This document shows positions 42,150-50,268 of a stretch of 64,000 bases of DNA, in pieces; within the stretch, counting starts at the first letter, position 1, and each line of letters opens with the position of its first letter. The stretch lies in contig NZ_JAFFZN010000030.1 in NCBI RefSeq assembly GCF_017676385.1, forward strand, positions 36,765 through 100,764. The letters are read 5' to 3'. The position numbers and the translations under genes are program-made. This DNA is from Streptomyces spirodelae. GTDB taxonomy: Bacteria; Actinomycetota; Actinomycetes; Streptomycetales; Streptomycetaceae. The notes under the pieces were generated by a model. That model worked only from the letters and a program-made list of their open reading frames with translations, did no database searches and was not told the DNA's origin.

Positions 42150-42773
42150 CTAGTCGTCCCGGCTCTCGTCGGCCTCGCCGTCCTCCTCGTACGGGCCGGT
42201 CGCCAGCATGATCTGGCGGAGCAGGCCGGCGAGGAGGCGTTGTTCGTGCCAGTCGAGCGCGCCGAACAGGCGGCGTTCCTCCTCGCCTGCCGCCTCGATG
42301 GCGGCGAGCCAGGTGGAGTGGCCCTCTTCGGTCAGTACGAGTTCGTCGTCCTGCCCGCTCCCGGCAGCGCCCCGGCCGCCGGTGGCCGTACGGGTCACGA
42401 AGCCCCGCCTCTCCAGCACGTCCAGCCGTTCGGCCAAGGTGTTGGGGGCCGCCCCCAGGTCGAGGGCGAGTTGGGTCAGGTTCCTGCGTCCGCCGTGCCC
42501 GGCGAGCATGTGCAGCGCCTCGTGCTCTTCCCGGCGCAGTCCGAGCTCCGCCAGTGCTCGCTCCCCCGCGTGCCGCAGGTGGTCGGCGAGGAACTGCATA
42601 CGGGTGACGGCACCCTCGACATGGGGATTGAGCGAGGGCAGCACCGGCTGCCACCGGTCCACGTGGTCGTCGACCCAGTCCCGCACTCCCTCGAGCGCGT
42701 CCCTCCGCTCGGCCTCGGCCTCTCCGTCCACGTCGAGCGCGTCGTGCTGTCGTTCATATCCCCACTGCCCCAT
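42150..42773 (-). CDS. MarR-family transcriptional regulator
   Basis: 207 aa. ATG at 42773 (MGQWGYERQHDALDV); no strong RBS. Winged-helix core about residues 75-165: RREEHEALHMLAGHGGRRNL, LALDLGAAPNTLAERLDVLE as recognition helix and GFVTRT as start of the wing, interrupted by a Gly/Ala loop. N- and C-terminal helices (dimerisation) and an acidic tail EEDGEADESRDD complete it. It is divergent from nei, with 158 bases between starts, so nei and its own gene are the obvious targets. Ligand unknown. Confidence 0.85.
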   Translation of the reverse strand: MGQWGYERQHDALDVDGEAEAERRDALEGVRDWVDDHVDRWQPVLPSLNPHVEGAVTRMQFLADHLRHAGERALAELGLRREEHEALHMLAGHGGRRNLTQLALDLGAAPNTLAERLDVLERRGFVTRTATGGRGAAGSGQDDELVLTEEGHSTWLAAIEAAGEEERRLFGALDWHEQRLLAGLLRQIMLATGPYEEDGEADESRDD

Positions 42774-42931
42774 GGCCCCGGATCGTATCCCGTGATCGTC
42801 TCCCACTTCTCCTCGCTGCCCCGGGTTGTGTCGGTGGCTCCTGCGATCATGGGCATATGTCCTCAAGGGGCCGGTGAAGGCATGTGATGCCCCCTAGCAT
42901 GCCGGTAGATCACGGAAGGGAAGGCGGTCGG

Positions 42932-43780
42932 ATGCCCGAGGGAGACACCGTCTGGCGTACGGCGCGCACCCTGCACTCCGCGCTGGCCGGGCACGCGCTG
43001 ACCCGTACCGATTTCCGGGTGCCCCGGCTGGCGACGGTCGATCTGTCCGGCCGGACGCTGCTGGACGTCACCCCGCGCGGCAAGCACCTGCTGATGCGTA
43101 TCGAGGGCGGTCTGACGGTGCACTCGCACCTGGGCATGGAGGGTGCCTGGCGGGTCAGGGCCAATCCGGCGGGCAAAGACAGCCTCTCCGGTGGATTCGG
43201 GCCGTCCCATCAGATCCGTGCGTTGCTGGCCACCGGCGAGCACACGGCGGCGGGGATCCGGCTGCCCGTGCTCGAACTGCTGCGGACGGTGGAGGAGTTC
43301 TCAGTCGTCGGCCATCTGGGTCCTGACCTGCTGGGTCCCGACTGGGACGCGGCCGAGGCGGAGCGGCGGTTGCTCCGGGACCCGGAGCGGCCGCTGGTCG
43401 AGGCCCTGTTGGACCAGCGCAACCTGGCCGGCATCGGGAACGTCTACGCGGCCGAGTTGTGCTTTCTGGCCCGGACCTCGCCCTGGGCACCGGTGGGTTC
43501 GCTGCCGCATCCGCTGCCCGCCCGGCTGCTCGCGGCGGCCAAGCGCCTGCTGGAGGCGAACAAGGACAGCGTGCGCCGACGTACGACCAACAGCACACGG
43601 CCCGACCGCAATCTGGCTGTCTACGGCCGGGAGAACCGCCCCTGCTACCGCTGCGGGGCGCCTGTCCGCACGGGCCCCCACGGGCCGCCGGAGCGGCCAC
43701 GTACCGTCTGGTACTGCCCGCACTGTCAACCGCCACCAGCCAGCGCGTCCCGCAAGGGCCCGGCTGCGGCGGGTAATTGA
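42932..43780 (+). CDS. nei: Fpg/Nei-family DNA glycosylase (endonuclease VIII-like)
   Basis: 282 aa. ATG at 42932 giving the mature start PEGDTVW; Pro2 is the Schiff-base nucleophile and Glu3 the partner acid of the family. The helix-two-turns-helix DNA-binding region (LDQRNLAGIGNVYAAE) and a C-terminal zinc finger with two CxxC pairs (CYRCG and CPHC) are intact. It removes oxidised bases and cleaves the resulting abasic site. DTVW after the start is typical of Nei rather than MutM. Proximity to lhr is conserved in actinobacteria, supporting a shared repair context. The stop codon overlaps the -35 element of the next gene. Confidence 0.92.
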   Translation: MPEGDTVWRTARTLHSALAGHALTRTDFRVPRLATVDLSGRTLLDVTPRGKHLLMRIEGGLTVHSHLGMEGAWRVRANPAGKDSLSGGFGPSHQIRALLATGEHTAAGIRLPVLELLRTVEEFSVVGHLGPDLLGPDWDAAEAERRLLRDPERPLVEALLDQRNLAGIGNVYAAELCFLARTSPWAPVGSLPHPLPARLLAAAKRLLEANKDSVRRRTTNSTRPDRNLAVYGRENRPCYRCGAPVRTGPHGPPERPRTVWYCPHCQPPPASASRKGPAAAGN

Positions 43781-43805
43781 CGGTGCGTCAGCTTCTCCGT
43801 AGCGT
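43777..43805 (+). promoter_or_regulatory. promoter embedded in the nei stop codon, predicting a leaderless SDR mRNA
   Basis: TTGACG (43777-43782), whose TGA is the nei stop, then a 17-base spacer and TAGCGT (43800-43805). RNA would begin near 43812-43813, exactly at the ATG of the dehydrogenase gene, which has no RBS. Confidence 0.65.
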
Positions 43806-43812
43806 CGTCACC

Positions 43813-44625
43813 ATGAGGATCCCGGCGCACGGCCGGCAACCGGCCCCCGGCAGGCTTCCGGCCTACGACCTGACCGGACGCACCGCTCTGGTGACGGGCG
43901 CCGCCAGCGGCATCGGTCGCGCGACCGCCGTCCTGCTGGCGCAGGCGGGCGCAGCGGTGCACTGCGCGGACCGGGACGAGAAGGGCCTGATCCGCACAGC
44001 ACACCTGATCGTGCAAGCCGGCGGCGACGCCTGGACGCACCCGTTGGACGTAACCGACCGGGCGACGCTCGGCGCGGCCGTCTCAGCGGCGGAGCGCACG
44101 GGCGGCAGTCTTGACATCGCGGCGGCGATCGCGGGGATCATGCACCGCAGCACGGTGCTGGAGACGGAGGACACCGACCTCGACCGGGTACTCGCCGTCA
44201 ATTTCAAGGGGGCGCTGCACACCTGCCAGGAGGCGGCCCGCAGCATGATCCGGACCGGTACCCGGGGAGCCTTGGTCACCATGGCATCCGGCGCGGTCGA
44301 CACCGGTTCCGCCGGGCTGCTGTGCTACGGGGCGGCCAAGGCCGCCGTGGTCCAGCTCACCAGGACGCTCGCCACCGAAATCGGCGAGCACGGCATCCGG
44401 GTCAACGCGGTGGCACCCGGCTGGGTGCGCACTCCTATGACGGAGCGGCCCGACGCGGCGAGCCGCCGGCGCGTCGAGGAGACGCTGTCGCGGATGTCAC
44501 CGCTGGGGAGGGTCGGTGAAGCGCTGGAAGTGGCGCACGCGGTGCTGTATCTGGCCTCGGACGCCTCGTCCTTCATGACGGGGCAGATCCTCCGCCCCAA
44601 CGGCGGCGTCGCGATGCCGTGGTAG
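43813..44625 (+). CDS. short-chain dehydrogenase/reductase
   Basis: 270 aa from ATG 43813; the promoter at 43777-43805 places the RNA start at this codon. Classical SDR: cofactor motif TGAASGIG at 28-35, a catalytic Ser about 159 (MASGAVD), YGAAK with Tyr172 and Lys176, and the C-terminal LYLASDASSFMTGQI typical of FabG-like enzymes. NAD(P)-dependent oxidation or reduction of an alcohol or ketone; substrate not readable. The NNAG-type motif reads AAIAGIMHR here, a mild departure. Its last ~129 bases overlap a possible small gene on the other strand. Confidence 0.88.
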   Translation: MRIPAHGRQPAPGRLPAYDLTGRTALVTGAASGIGRATAVLLAQAGAAVHCADRDEKGLIRTAHLIVQAGGDAWTHPLDVTDRATLGAAVSAAERTGGSLDIAAAIAGIMHRSTVLETEDTDLDRVLAVNFKGALHTCQEAARSMIRTGTRGALVTMASGAVDTGSAGLLCYGAAKAAVVQLTRTLATEIGEHGIRVNAVAPGWVRTPMTERPDAASRRRVEETLSRMSPLGRVGEALEVAHAVLYLASDASSFMTGQILRPNGGVAMPW

Positions 44626-44850
44626 TCCGCCGGGGGCGGCGCCGCACCTTCTCCCCCGCGCCCCCTGTCGAGCGCTGTCCTGCGCCACATGTACGGGCAG
44701 TACGCTCAGCCCCCATCCCCCGGCCGTCACCGAGGCTTCGACCGGGCCGCCCTCCCCGACGGCCACCCGCCATATCGCGCACAGCCAGCCGACGGCACAA
44801 GCGCTGCCGAGCACCCAGCGGCACAGCAGCAAGGGCCTCACAGCCGTCAT
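44497..44850 (-). CDS. small membrane protein, overlapping the SDR gene end
   Basis: 117 aa from ATG 44850 with a perfect GGGAGG seven bases upstream. Residues ~8-30 form a convincing transmembrane segment (LLLCRWVLGSACAVGWLCAI), followed by SVTAGGWGLSVLPVHV. The remaining half is basic and low complexity and runs antisense through the last 129 bases of the dehydrogenase. Either the real protein is this long, or a frameshift or sequencing error extends it past an original stop near 44640. The RBS and helix make the 5' part credible; the 3' end is doubtful. No family recognised. Confidence 0.45.
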   Translation of the reverse strand: MTAVRPLLLCRWVLGSACAVGWLCAIWRVAVGEGGPVEASVTAGGWGLSVLPVHVAQDSARQGARGRRCGAAPGGLPRHRDAAVGAEDLPRHEGRGVRGQIQHRVRHFQRFTDPPQR

Positions 44851-45264
44851 GCCGCCACCTCCCGCGACGGTGCCGGTCCGCACCGGGCGGAAACGCCGTA
44901 TGCGGCAAGGACGCGAGACCGTCGACGAAGTCGAGTACCCCGCCATCGTCCCGCACTCCCGGCGACCGCGCGACCACGGAACGTAGGTCACACAGTGCGA
45001 TGAACGCTCCGTGCACGCCTGCGTGCGGCGAGCGCCCTCTTCTCCTCGGACCCACGCAAGAAGGCTCAAGCCTCAATCCAGGACTCCTGCGCGAGGCATC
45101 AGGTACGAGCCGCCACAGGGCCTCTCCAGATGCACGAAGGTCCCGCCGGGTGTCCTCCAGCGGGACCTGTCGTCGCACGTCTCACACGGCGCCTGCCGCG
45201 CCCCGGACGCCGTACGGCCAAAGCGGGCTGGGCCGCAGGCGCACCACGGACCGGCGCACGGCCC
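44851..45264. other. 414-base stretch with no supported gene
   Basis: It lies between the small membrane protein start (44850) and the clgR stop (45267 to 45265). Open frames exist on both strands, but none has an RBS plus a protein-like composition. It includes the upstream region of the small membrane gene and the clgR 3' flank with a weak GGGCCG/CGGCCC pairing. Confidence 0.5.
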
Positions 45265-45645
45265 TCAGGCCGCGACCACGTCCACGGCCTCCGTCGGCGC
45301 CTTGATCGTGACCCGCTCCTCGGGCACTCCGGTGACCGAGGTGACAGACAGCGGGTTGAGCACCGGCCGCATGGGTGCGGGCACGGCGTCACTCGCCGCG
45401 GACTCGGCCAGCTCCGCGAGCGCCAGCTCGTCACTGACCTCTCGCATCAGCTCGGACATCCGCACATCGAGCGCGTCACAGATCGATGAGAGCAGTTCGG
45501 ACGAGGCTTCCTTCTGGCCGCGCTCCACCTCGGAGAGGTAACCGAGCGAGACCCTGGCGGACGAAGAGACTTCGCGCAGGGTACGACCCTGGCGTTGGCG
45601 CTGCCGACGCAGCACGTCACCCAACAGGCGACGGAGCAGAATCAT
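45265..45645 (-). CDS. clgR: XRE-family activator of clp genes, ClgR
   Basis: 126 aa, ATG at 45645 with AGGGAGGAG upstream. MILLRRLLGDVLRRQRQRQG then an HTH (TLREVSSSARVSLGYLSEVE, RGQKEASSELL) is the highly conserved ClgR signature. ClgR activates clpP1P2, clpC and, in several actinomycetes, lon or DNA repair genes, and is itself degraded by ClpP. Its C-terminus here ends in ...VDVVAA; an Ala-Ala end is the degron described for Streptomyces ClgR. The order rimO-pgsA-cinA-clgR matches other actinobacteria, in which this gene follows pgsA/cinA. Confidence 0.93.
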   Translation of the reverse strand: MILLRRLLGDVLRRQRQRQGRTLREVSSSARVSLGYLSEVERGQKEASSELLSSICDALDVRMSELMREVSDELALAELAESAASDAVPAPMRPVLNPLSVTSVTGVPEERVTIKAPTEAVDVVAA

Positions 45646-45775
45646 CGGTGCTCCTCCCTCTCAACGCGCGGCGTCTTCCACAGCCTGTATCGGGACGGCC
45701 AGTTGGCCCCGACTCCTTCAGGCTCCACCGTACCGCCTTGGCACGCAGCCGTGCGGGGAGCGATGTCGTGTTCAC

Positions 45776-46354
45776 TCAGGGCTGCAAACATCCATTCCCC
45801 CCGGTCTGTTCCCTATCCTGCCCTCCAGCATTTTCGATCAGTTCCTTGTAGAGCAGCTCCAGTGCTCCTCGAACACTCTCCGTACGAATACCGGCACGCA
45901 CACGTTCCCCGGCTTCCTCACCAGTGTCACCGGCTCGATCGCCACTCAAGCTGCCTTCGAGCCGCAGTTTCTCCACCACTGCCCCGGTCGTGGGACCGGC
46001 GACAGCGACGAAAACCGTTCCGACCGGCTGCCCGTCCTGGGGCTCGGGCCCGGCCACACCTGTTGTCGCGAGGCCCCAGTCGGCGCCCAGCGCGCTGCGT
46101 ACGCCCTGCGCCATCTGGCACGCGGTCTCGGCGTCGACAGCACCCCGCTCCTCAAGGAGTGCCCCGTTCACGCCGAGTACATCCCTCTTGAGCGCGGTCG
46201 CATACGCCGTGACGGAACCACGGAAGGCTCGCGAGGCCCCAGGGACAGCTGTGATCTCGGCGGCGACCAGGCCGCCGGTCAGCGACTCGGCAACGGCGAG
46301 CGTCTGACCTCGCTCGGTGAGCAGCGCCAGTACACCGCCGGCCCGCGACTCCAC
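45776..46354 (-). CDS. CinA C-terminal domain protein (nicotinamide-nucleotide amidohydrolase)
   Basis: 192 aa from GTG 46354; GGAG abuts the start. It comprises only the CinA C-domain: AESLTGGLVAAEITAVPGAS near residue 22 and TTGVAGPEPQDGQPVGTV in the middle, which mark the PncC-type deamidase converting NMN to NaMN. The N-terminal molybdopterin-binding half of full-length CinA is absent, as is usual for this locus in Streptomyces. It starts six bases after the pgsA stop, in the rimO-pgsA-cinA-clgR operon. The role in competence implied by the cinA name is not supported here. Confidence 0.9.
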   Translation of the reverse strand: MESRAGGVLALLTERGQTLAVAESLTGGLVAAEITAVPGASRAFRGSVTAYATALKRDVLGVNGALLEERGAVDAETACQMAQGVRSALGADWGLATTGVAGPEPQDGQPVGTVFVAVAGPTTGAVVEKLRLEGSLSGDRAGDTGEEAGERVRAGIRTESVRGALELLYKELIENAGGQDREQTGGNGCLQP

Positions 46355-46359
46355 CTCCG

Positions 46360-47229
46360 TCAGGGTCGTTCACCCCCTGCGTTCCCTGCGTCTCCTGCCT
46401 CTTCTTCGCCTCCACCGCTCCCGACGACCTCACCGTTTCCGGCGGCACCGTCGCTCCCGGCGTCTCCAGCGCTTCCCGAGCCCCTCGTGTTCCCCGTCCG
46501 GCCCGCGTCATCCCCGTCGACGCTGTCGGCCGCCATCTCGTCACCGCCCACGGCCGACTCCGCCGCGCCGGCCGCCGTCCCGGCCACCGCACCGTCCCGC
46601 TCGGCCGCGACCCCGGCCCGGCGCAGCACAACAGCCTGGCGTACGTAGTCGAGGCCGGTGACCACCGTCAGTACGACGGCCACGGCCATCACCCACCATC
46701 GCAGGGTCGCCAGCGGGCCGGTCAGCACCAGCACGTACATACCCACGGCGACGCCCTGGGCGAGGGTCTTCATCTTGCCGCCACGGCTGGCCGGAATCAC
46801 CCCGTGTCTGATCACCCAGAAGCGCAGCAGCGTGATGCCCAGCTCGCGGAAGAGGATCACACCGGTGACCCACCAGGGCAGGTCGGAGAGGGCGGAGAGA
46901 CAGATCAGCGCGGCGCCCATGATCGCCTTGTCGGCGATGGGGTCGGCGATCTTCCCGAAGTCGGTGACGAGGTTGTACCGCCGGGCCAGCTCACCGTCGA
47001 ACAGGTCGGTGATCATGGCGATGGCGAAGGCCGCCCACGCGAACGAGCGCCAGGCCGGGTCGTGCCCGCCGTTGGCCACCATGAGCAGCACGAATGCGGG
47101 CACGAGCAGCAGCCGCACCATGGTCAGGATGTTCGCGATGTTCCACAGGCTCACAGGGCGTACGGTGCTCGCCGCTTTGGGTTTCGGTACGGTGCCACGC
47201 CGGGCCGCGGACGCCGGGACTCCGGTCAT
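46360..47229 (-). CDS. pgsA: CDP-alcohol phosphatidyltransferase (PgsA-type)
   Basis: 289 aa, ATG at 47229 overlapping the rimO stop by four bases. The CDP-alcohol motif is complete: Asp75, Asp78-Gly79, Ala82-Arg83, Gly92, Asp96 and Asp100. Six hydrophobic segments make this a membrane enzyme that should form phosphatidylglycerophosphate from CDP-diacylglycerol and glycerol-3-phosphate. A disordered C-terminal tail of ~85 residues (Gly/Ala/Asp/Glu) is appended after the last helix at about 200 and is not typical. Mycobacterial pgsA3 occupies the same place next to clgR. Confidence 0.92.
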   Translation of the reverse strand: MTGVPASAARRGTVPKPKAASTVRPVSLWNIANILTMVRLLLVPAFVLLMVANGGHDPAWRSFAWAAFAIAMITDLFDGELARRYNLVTDFGKIADPIADKAIMGAALICLSALSDLPWWVTGVILFRELGITLLRFWVIRHGVIPASRGGKMKTLAQGVAVGMYVLVLTGPLATLRWWVMAVAVVLTVVTGLDYVRQAVVLRRAGVAAERDGAVAGTAAGAAESAVGGDEMAADSVDGDDAGRTGNTRGSGSAGDAGSDGAAGNGEVVGSGGGEEEAGDAGNAGGERP

Positions 47230-48947
47230 CTGCCCGCCTCCCCGCTCACCTCGCGAGGTACACCGGCGGCACCACTGACTCCAGCCGCACCCAAGCGGGC
47301 GGGCGGCACGGCACTGTGCCCCGCCGAAGCCGTCGCCGAAGCCGTCACCAGCGGCTCGGCGACCAGGTCGACGCCCTCGGCCGCGACGACCCGCGCCTCG
47401 ACCATCCGACCCACCGCCGCCACCGGGCCCGCCTCGTCCGCCTCACCCGCTCCGCTCGTCTCCGCGGCGTAGGCCGCTGGCAGCGCGAGGCGCACTTGGC
47501 CGTCGGTCTCGGGGGCCTGGTGCGCGCCGCGTCCCAGCGGGCCCTCTTCCTCGTCCACAGCCTCGACCAGTACCCGTACGGTCTCGCCCACACGCTCCTC
47601 GGCGCGTTGCGCGGTCAGCTCCTCGGCGAGCCTGGACATGTGTGCGAGCCGCTCGGCGACCTCGTCGGACGGCACCTTGTCCTCGTAGCCGGCGGCCTCG
47701 GTGCCTTCCTCGTCCGAGTAGCCGAACACACCGATCGCGTCGAGGCGGGCCTCGGTCAAGAACCGCTCCAGCTCGGCCAGGTCCTGCTCGCTCTCGCCGG
47801 GGAAGCCGACGATGAAGTTCGAGCGCGCACCGGCCTGCGGGGCCCGCTTGCGGATCTCCTCCAGCAGCCCGAGGAAGCGGTCGGTGTCACCGAAGCGTCG
47901 CATCGCGCGCAGTACGCCGGGCGCCGAGTGCTGGAAGGACAGATCGAAGTAGGGCGCCACCTTCTCGGTGCCGGTCAGCACGTCGATCAGCCCGGGCCGC
48001 ATCTCGGCGGGCTGGAGGTAGCTCACCCGCACCCGCTCGATGCCGTCGACGGCAGCCAACTGAGGCAGAAGCGTCTCCAGCAGGCGGATGTCGCCCAGGT
48101 CCTTGCCGTAGGAGGTGTTGTTCTCCGAGACGAGCATGATCTCGCGTACGCCCTGCTCTGCCAGCCAGCGGGTCTCGCCGAGGACATCGGAGGGACGACG
48201 GGAGATGAAGGAGCCCCGGAAGGAGGGAATGGCGCAGAAGGAGCAGCGCCGGTCACAGCCGGAGGCGAGCTTGACGGAGGCGACCGGGCTGCTGCCCAGC
48301 CGTCGCCGCAGCGGGGCACGCGGCCCTGAGGCGGGCGCGACGCCCTCGGGCAGGTCCGCGGGCGCGGAAGCAGCGACCGCTTCCCGTGCGGCCCCCTGGG
48401 ACGCGTGGGACGCCCCCTCGGCACCGTGGCCCTCACCCGCCCCGGAGGACCCCTCGCCCGCCGCAGCGCCGTGTCCGGGGAGCGCGACCGCGGCGCCCTG
48501 GCGCTCGGCGGGGCTCACGGGCAGCAGCTTGCGCCGGTCTCTGGGCACATGGGGGGCGTGCACCCCGCCGCTCAGAATGGTCTGGAGCCGGTCGGAGATG
48601 TCCGCGTAGTCGTCGAAGCCGAGGACCCCGTCCGCCTCGGGCAGCGCGTCGGCCAGCTCCTTGCCGTACCGCTCGGCCATACAGCCGACGGCCACCACGG
48701 CCTGGGTTCTCCCCTCGCCCTGCTGGGCCGCGCTCTTGAGGTCATTGGCCTCCAGCAGCGCGTCGACGGAGTCCTTCTTGGCGGCCTCGACGAAGCCGCA
48801 GGTGTTGACGACGGCGACATCGGCGTCGGAGGCGTCCTCGACGAGATCCCAGCCATCCGCCGCCAGGCGGCCTGCGAGCTCCTCCGAGTCCACCTCGTTA
48901 CGTGCGCAGCCGAGAGTGACAAGGGCGACGGTACGGCGTTCGGGCAT
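47226..48947 (-). CDS. rimO: ribosomal protein S12 methylthiotransferase RimO
   Basis: 573 aa, ATG at 48947. Radical SAM enzyme that methylthiolates Asp of the S12 protein near the decoding centre. N-terminal cluster Cys14 (TLGCARN), Cys50 (NTCGF) and a third in VGCMAE; radical SAM Cys231, Cys235 and Cys238 (GCDRRCSFC). An insertion of ~75 residues (Gly/Ala/Glu/Ser-rich, starting near ERQGAAVALPG) separates the two halves and is not in E. coli RimO, where these Cys lie near 150. A C-terminal TRAM domain and an Ala-rich tail follow. It heads the rimO-pgsA-cinA-clgR operon. Confidence 0.94.
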   Translation of the reverse strand: MPERRTVALVTLGCARNEVDSEELAGRLAADGWDLVEDASDADVAVVNTCGFVEAAKKDSVDALLEANDLKSAAQQGEGRTQAVVAVGCMAERYGKELADALPEADGVLGFDDYADISDRLQTILSGGVHAPHVPRDRRKLLPVSPAERQGAAVALPGHGAAAGEGSSGAGEGHGAEGASHASQGAAREAVAASAPADLPEGVAPASGPRAPLRRRLGSSPVASVKLASGCDRRCSFCAIPSFRGSFISRRPSDVLGETRWLAEQGVREIMLVSENNTSYGKDLGDIRLLETLLPQLAAVDGIERVRVSYLQPAEMRPGLIDVLTGTEKVAPYFDLSFQHSAPGVLRAMRRFGDTDRFLGLLEEIRKRAPQAGARSNFIVGFPGESEQDLAELERFLTEARLDAIGVFGYSDEEGTEAAGYEDKVPSDEVAERLAHMSRLAEELTAQRAEERVGETVRVLVEAVDEEEGPLGRGAHQAPETDGQVRLALPAAYAAETSGAGEADEAGPVAAVGRMVEARVVAAEGVDLVAEPLVTASATASAGHSAVPPARLGAAGVSGAAGVPREVSGEAGR

Positions 48948-49032
48948 GGGCTCAGCCTACTTCGTCCCCCCGCCACCGCCCGCCGCCAGGTTCCGACCGC
49001 ACAGCTCACCGCTCCGGGCGGAATTCGTCACC

Positions 49033-49078
49033 CGGAGCACGGCCCCCACCGGTCCCCGGAGCACGGCCCCCACCGGTC
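49033..49078. repeat. 22-bp direct repeat (two perfect copies, 24-base period)
   Basis: Identical 22-base copies at 49033-49054 and 49057-49078 (key part CACGGCCCCCACCGG), in the gap between the RodZ-like gene and rimO. Could be a paired binding site or simple duplication. Confidence 0.85.
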
Positions 49079-49109
49079 ATGGAGCGCGACATCCCCCCCG
49101 GTCAGCGCT

Positions 49110-49913
49110 TCAGCCGGCCTCCGGGTCGCCACGGGTATAGCTGAGCCGCTGCACCTGGCCGGCCTCGACGGGGTGCTTGACCTCCTTGCCGTTGACGTAC
49201 AGCTTCACCCTGCCCGGGTTGCCGAGCACCAGGTCGAGCCGCTTGTCGTCGGTGAGGGTCTTGGACTGGCCTGCCTTGAGCACTCCTTCATGGACCAGCC
49301 GCCCGTTGTGGTCCCTGGCGGAGACCCAGCTGCTGTCCTTCTCCACGGTCATCCGCACGGTCACCTTGTCGGCGGGCGCCCCCGCGATGGCGCTCTCGGA
49401 GGGCTTGGGGTCGCTCGAGCGGGAAGGTGACGGGTCCTCGGAGGCTCCCTTGGAGGGAGTCGGAGACGGCGCTTTCTCGGCGGTCTGCTGGCCGGAGTCC
49501 CCACCGCCGCCGCTGACGAGGGTGAAGGCGACGAAGCCGATCACTGCGACGATGGCGGCGACCATCGCAGCCGTCCAGTTGGGCCCGCGCGGCTCAGGGC
49601 GGATACGTTCCGCCTCGAACAGGGTCGCGGGTGGGGTCGGCTCGGGACGGCCGCCGTGTTCCTCGTCGTACTGGTCGACCAGGGCGTCACCGTCCAGCCC
49701 GACGGCGCGCGCCAGCGTGCGGATGTGGCCGCGCGCGTACACATCCCCACCGCACCGGGAGTAGTCGTCCTGCTCGATCGCATGCACGATCGGGACTCGC
49801 ACCCGCGTGGAGGTACTGATCTCCTCCACGGTCAACCGTGCGTCGATCCGGGCCTGCTGGAGGGCTCGACCGACCGGGGGCCGGTCCTCTTCGGGGGAGT
49901 TGCCGATGGACAC
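49110..49913 (-). CDS. RodZ-like helix-turn-helix membrane protein
   Basis: 267 aa from GTG 49913. N-terminal HTH (GRALQQARIDARLTVEEIST through VYARGHIRTLARAVGLD, residues ~15-75), cytoplasmic linker, one transmembrane segment (~125-147), a Ser/Pro/Glu/Lys-rich spacer (~150-190) and a C-terminal beta domain (KVTVRMTVEKDSSWVSARDH) of the DUF4115 type. That is the RodZ layout, in which HTH binds MreB and the outer domain lies on the other face of the membrane. It is followed by rimO, and FtsK lies upstream. The 22-bp palindrome at 50002-50023 lies in its promoter region. Confidence 0.85.
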   Translation of the reverse strand: MSIGNSPEEDRPPVGRALQQARIDARLTVEEISTSTRVRVPIVHAIEQDDYSRCGGDVYARGHIRTLARAVGLDGDALVDQYDEEHGGRPEPTPPATLFEAERIRPEPRGPNWTAAMVAAIVAVIGFVAFTLVSGGGGDSGQQTAEKAPSPTPSKGASEDPSPSRSSDPKPSESAIAGAPADKVTVRMTVEKDSSWVSARDHNGRLVHEGVLKAGQSKTLTDDKRLDLVLGNPGRVKLYVNGKEVKHPVEAGQVQRLSYTRGDPEAG

Positions 49914-50001
49914 GGGGGCGCCTTTCGAGCGTGTAGCCACCTGCTGGAGGTTCAGTCTAGGGGCGGGGCAAAAGGGTGGGGCAAGCGGGCGGAGCAACTT
50001 T

Positions 50002-50023
50002 GTACGCCATATGTATGGCGTAC
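50002..50023. promoter_or_regulatory. perfect 22-bp palindrome, candidate operator
   Basis: Left arm GTACGCCATA (50002-50011), TG centre, right arm TATGGCGTAC (50014-50023). It is AT-richer than its surroundings and sits upstream of the RodZ-like gene. Dimeric-repressor-like symmetry; regulator unknown. Confidence 0.7.
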
Positions 50024-50228
50024 GTATGACCGAGCTGCGCCGGGTGGCGCCCACACGCACCTGGTGCGCCGACGCCTGAGCCGTCCCTTCCCTCAACTTG
50101 ACGTATAGACCACGGAAACGGTTGCCTCGCTCGCCCTTTCGAGTGAGCTGTGCCCGCCGTGCAGCGGGGGGCAGCGGGTGCCGCCAGTGCCGGCTGGGTC
50201 CCTATAGAGGGCCCCTGCAGCGGTGCCG

Positions 50229-50250
50229 GGCCCGCACAGCTGCGCGGGCC
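50229..50250 (-). terminator. ftsK terminator
   Basis: GGCCCGC (50229-50235) and GCGGGCC (50244-50250) with an 8-base loop, 18 bases past the ftsK stop on the minus strand. Confidence 0.6.
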
Positions 50251-50268
50251 GCCCGTGCGCCCGTGTGC

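Larger units (their letters stand above)
49914..50268. promoter_or_regulatory. upstream region of the RodZ-like gene (355 bases without a gene)
   Basis: It contains the palindrome at 50002-50023, 89 bases from the GTG, and the hairpin at 50229-50250 ending ftsK. No gene is supported in it. Confidence 0.6.

Noticed and set aside
44573..45178. Larger minus-strand gene covering the region after the SDR
   Set aside because: No RBS at its starts, Arg-rich shadow composition; the frame starting at 44850 has a better RBS and a membrane helix.
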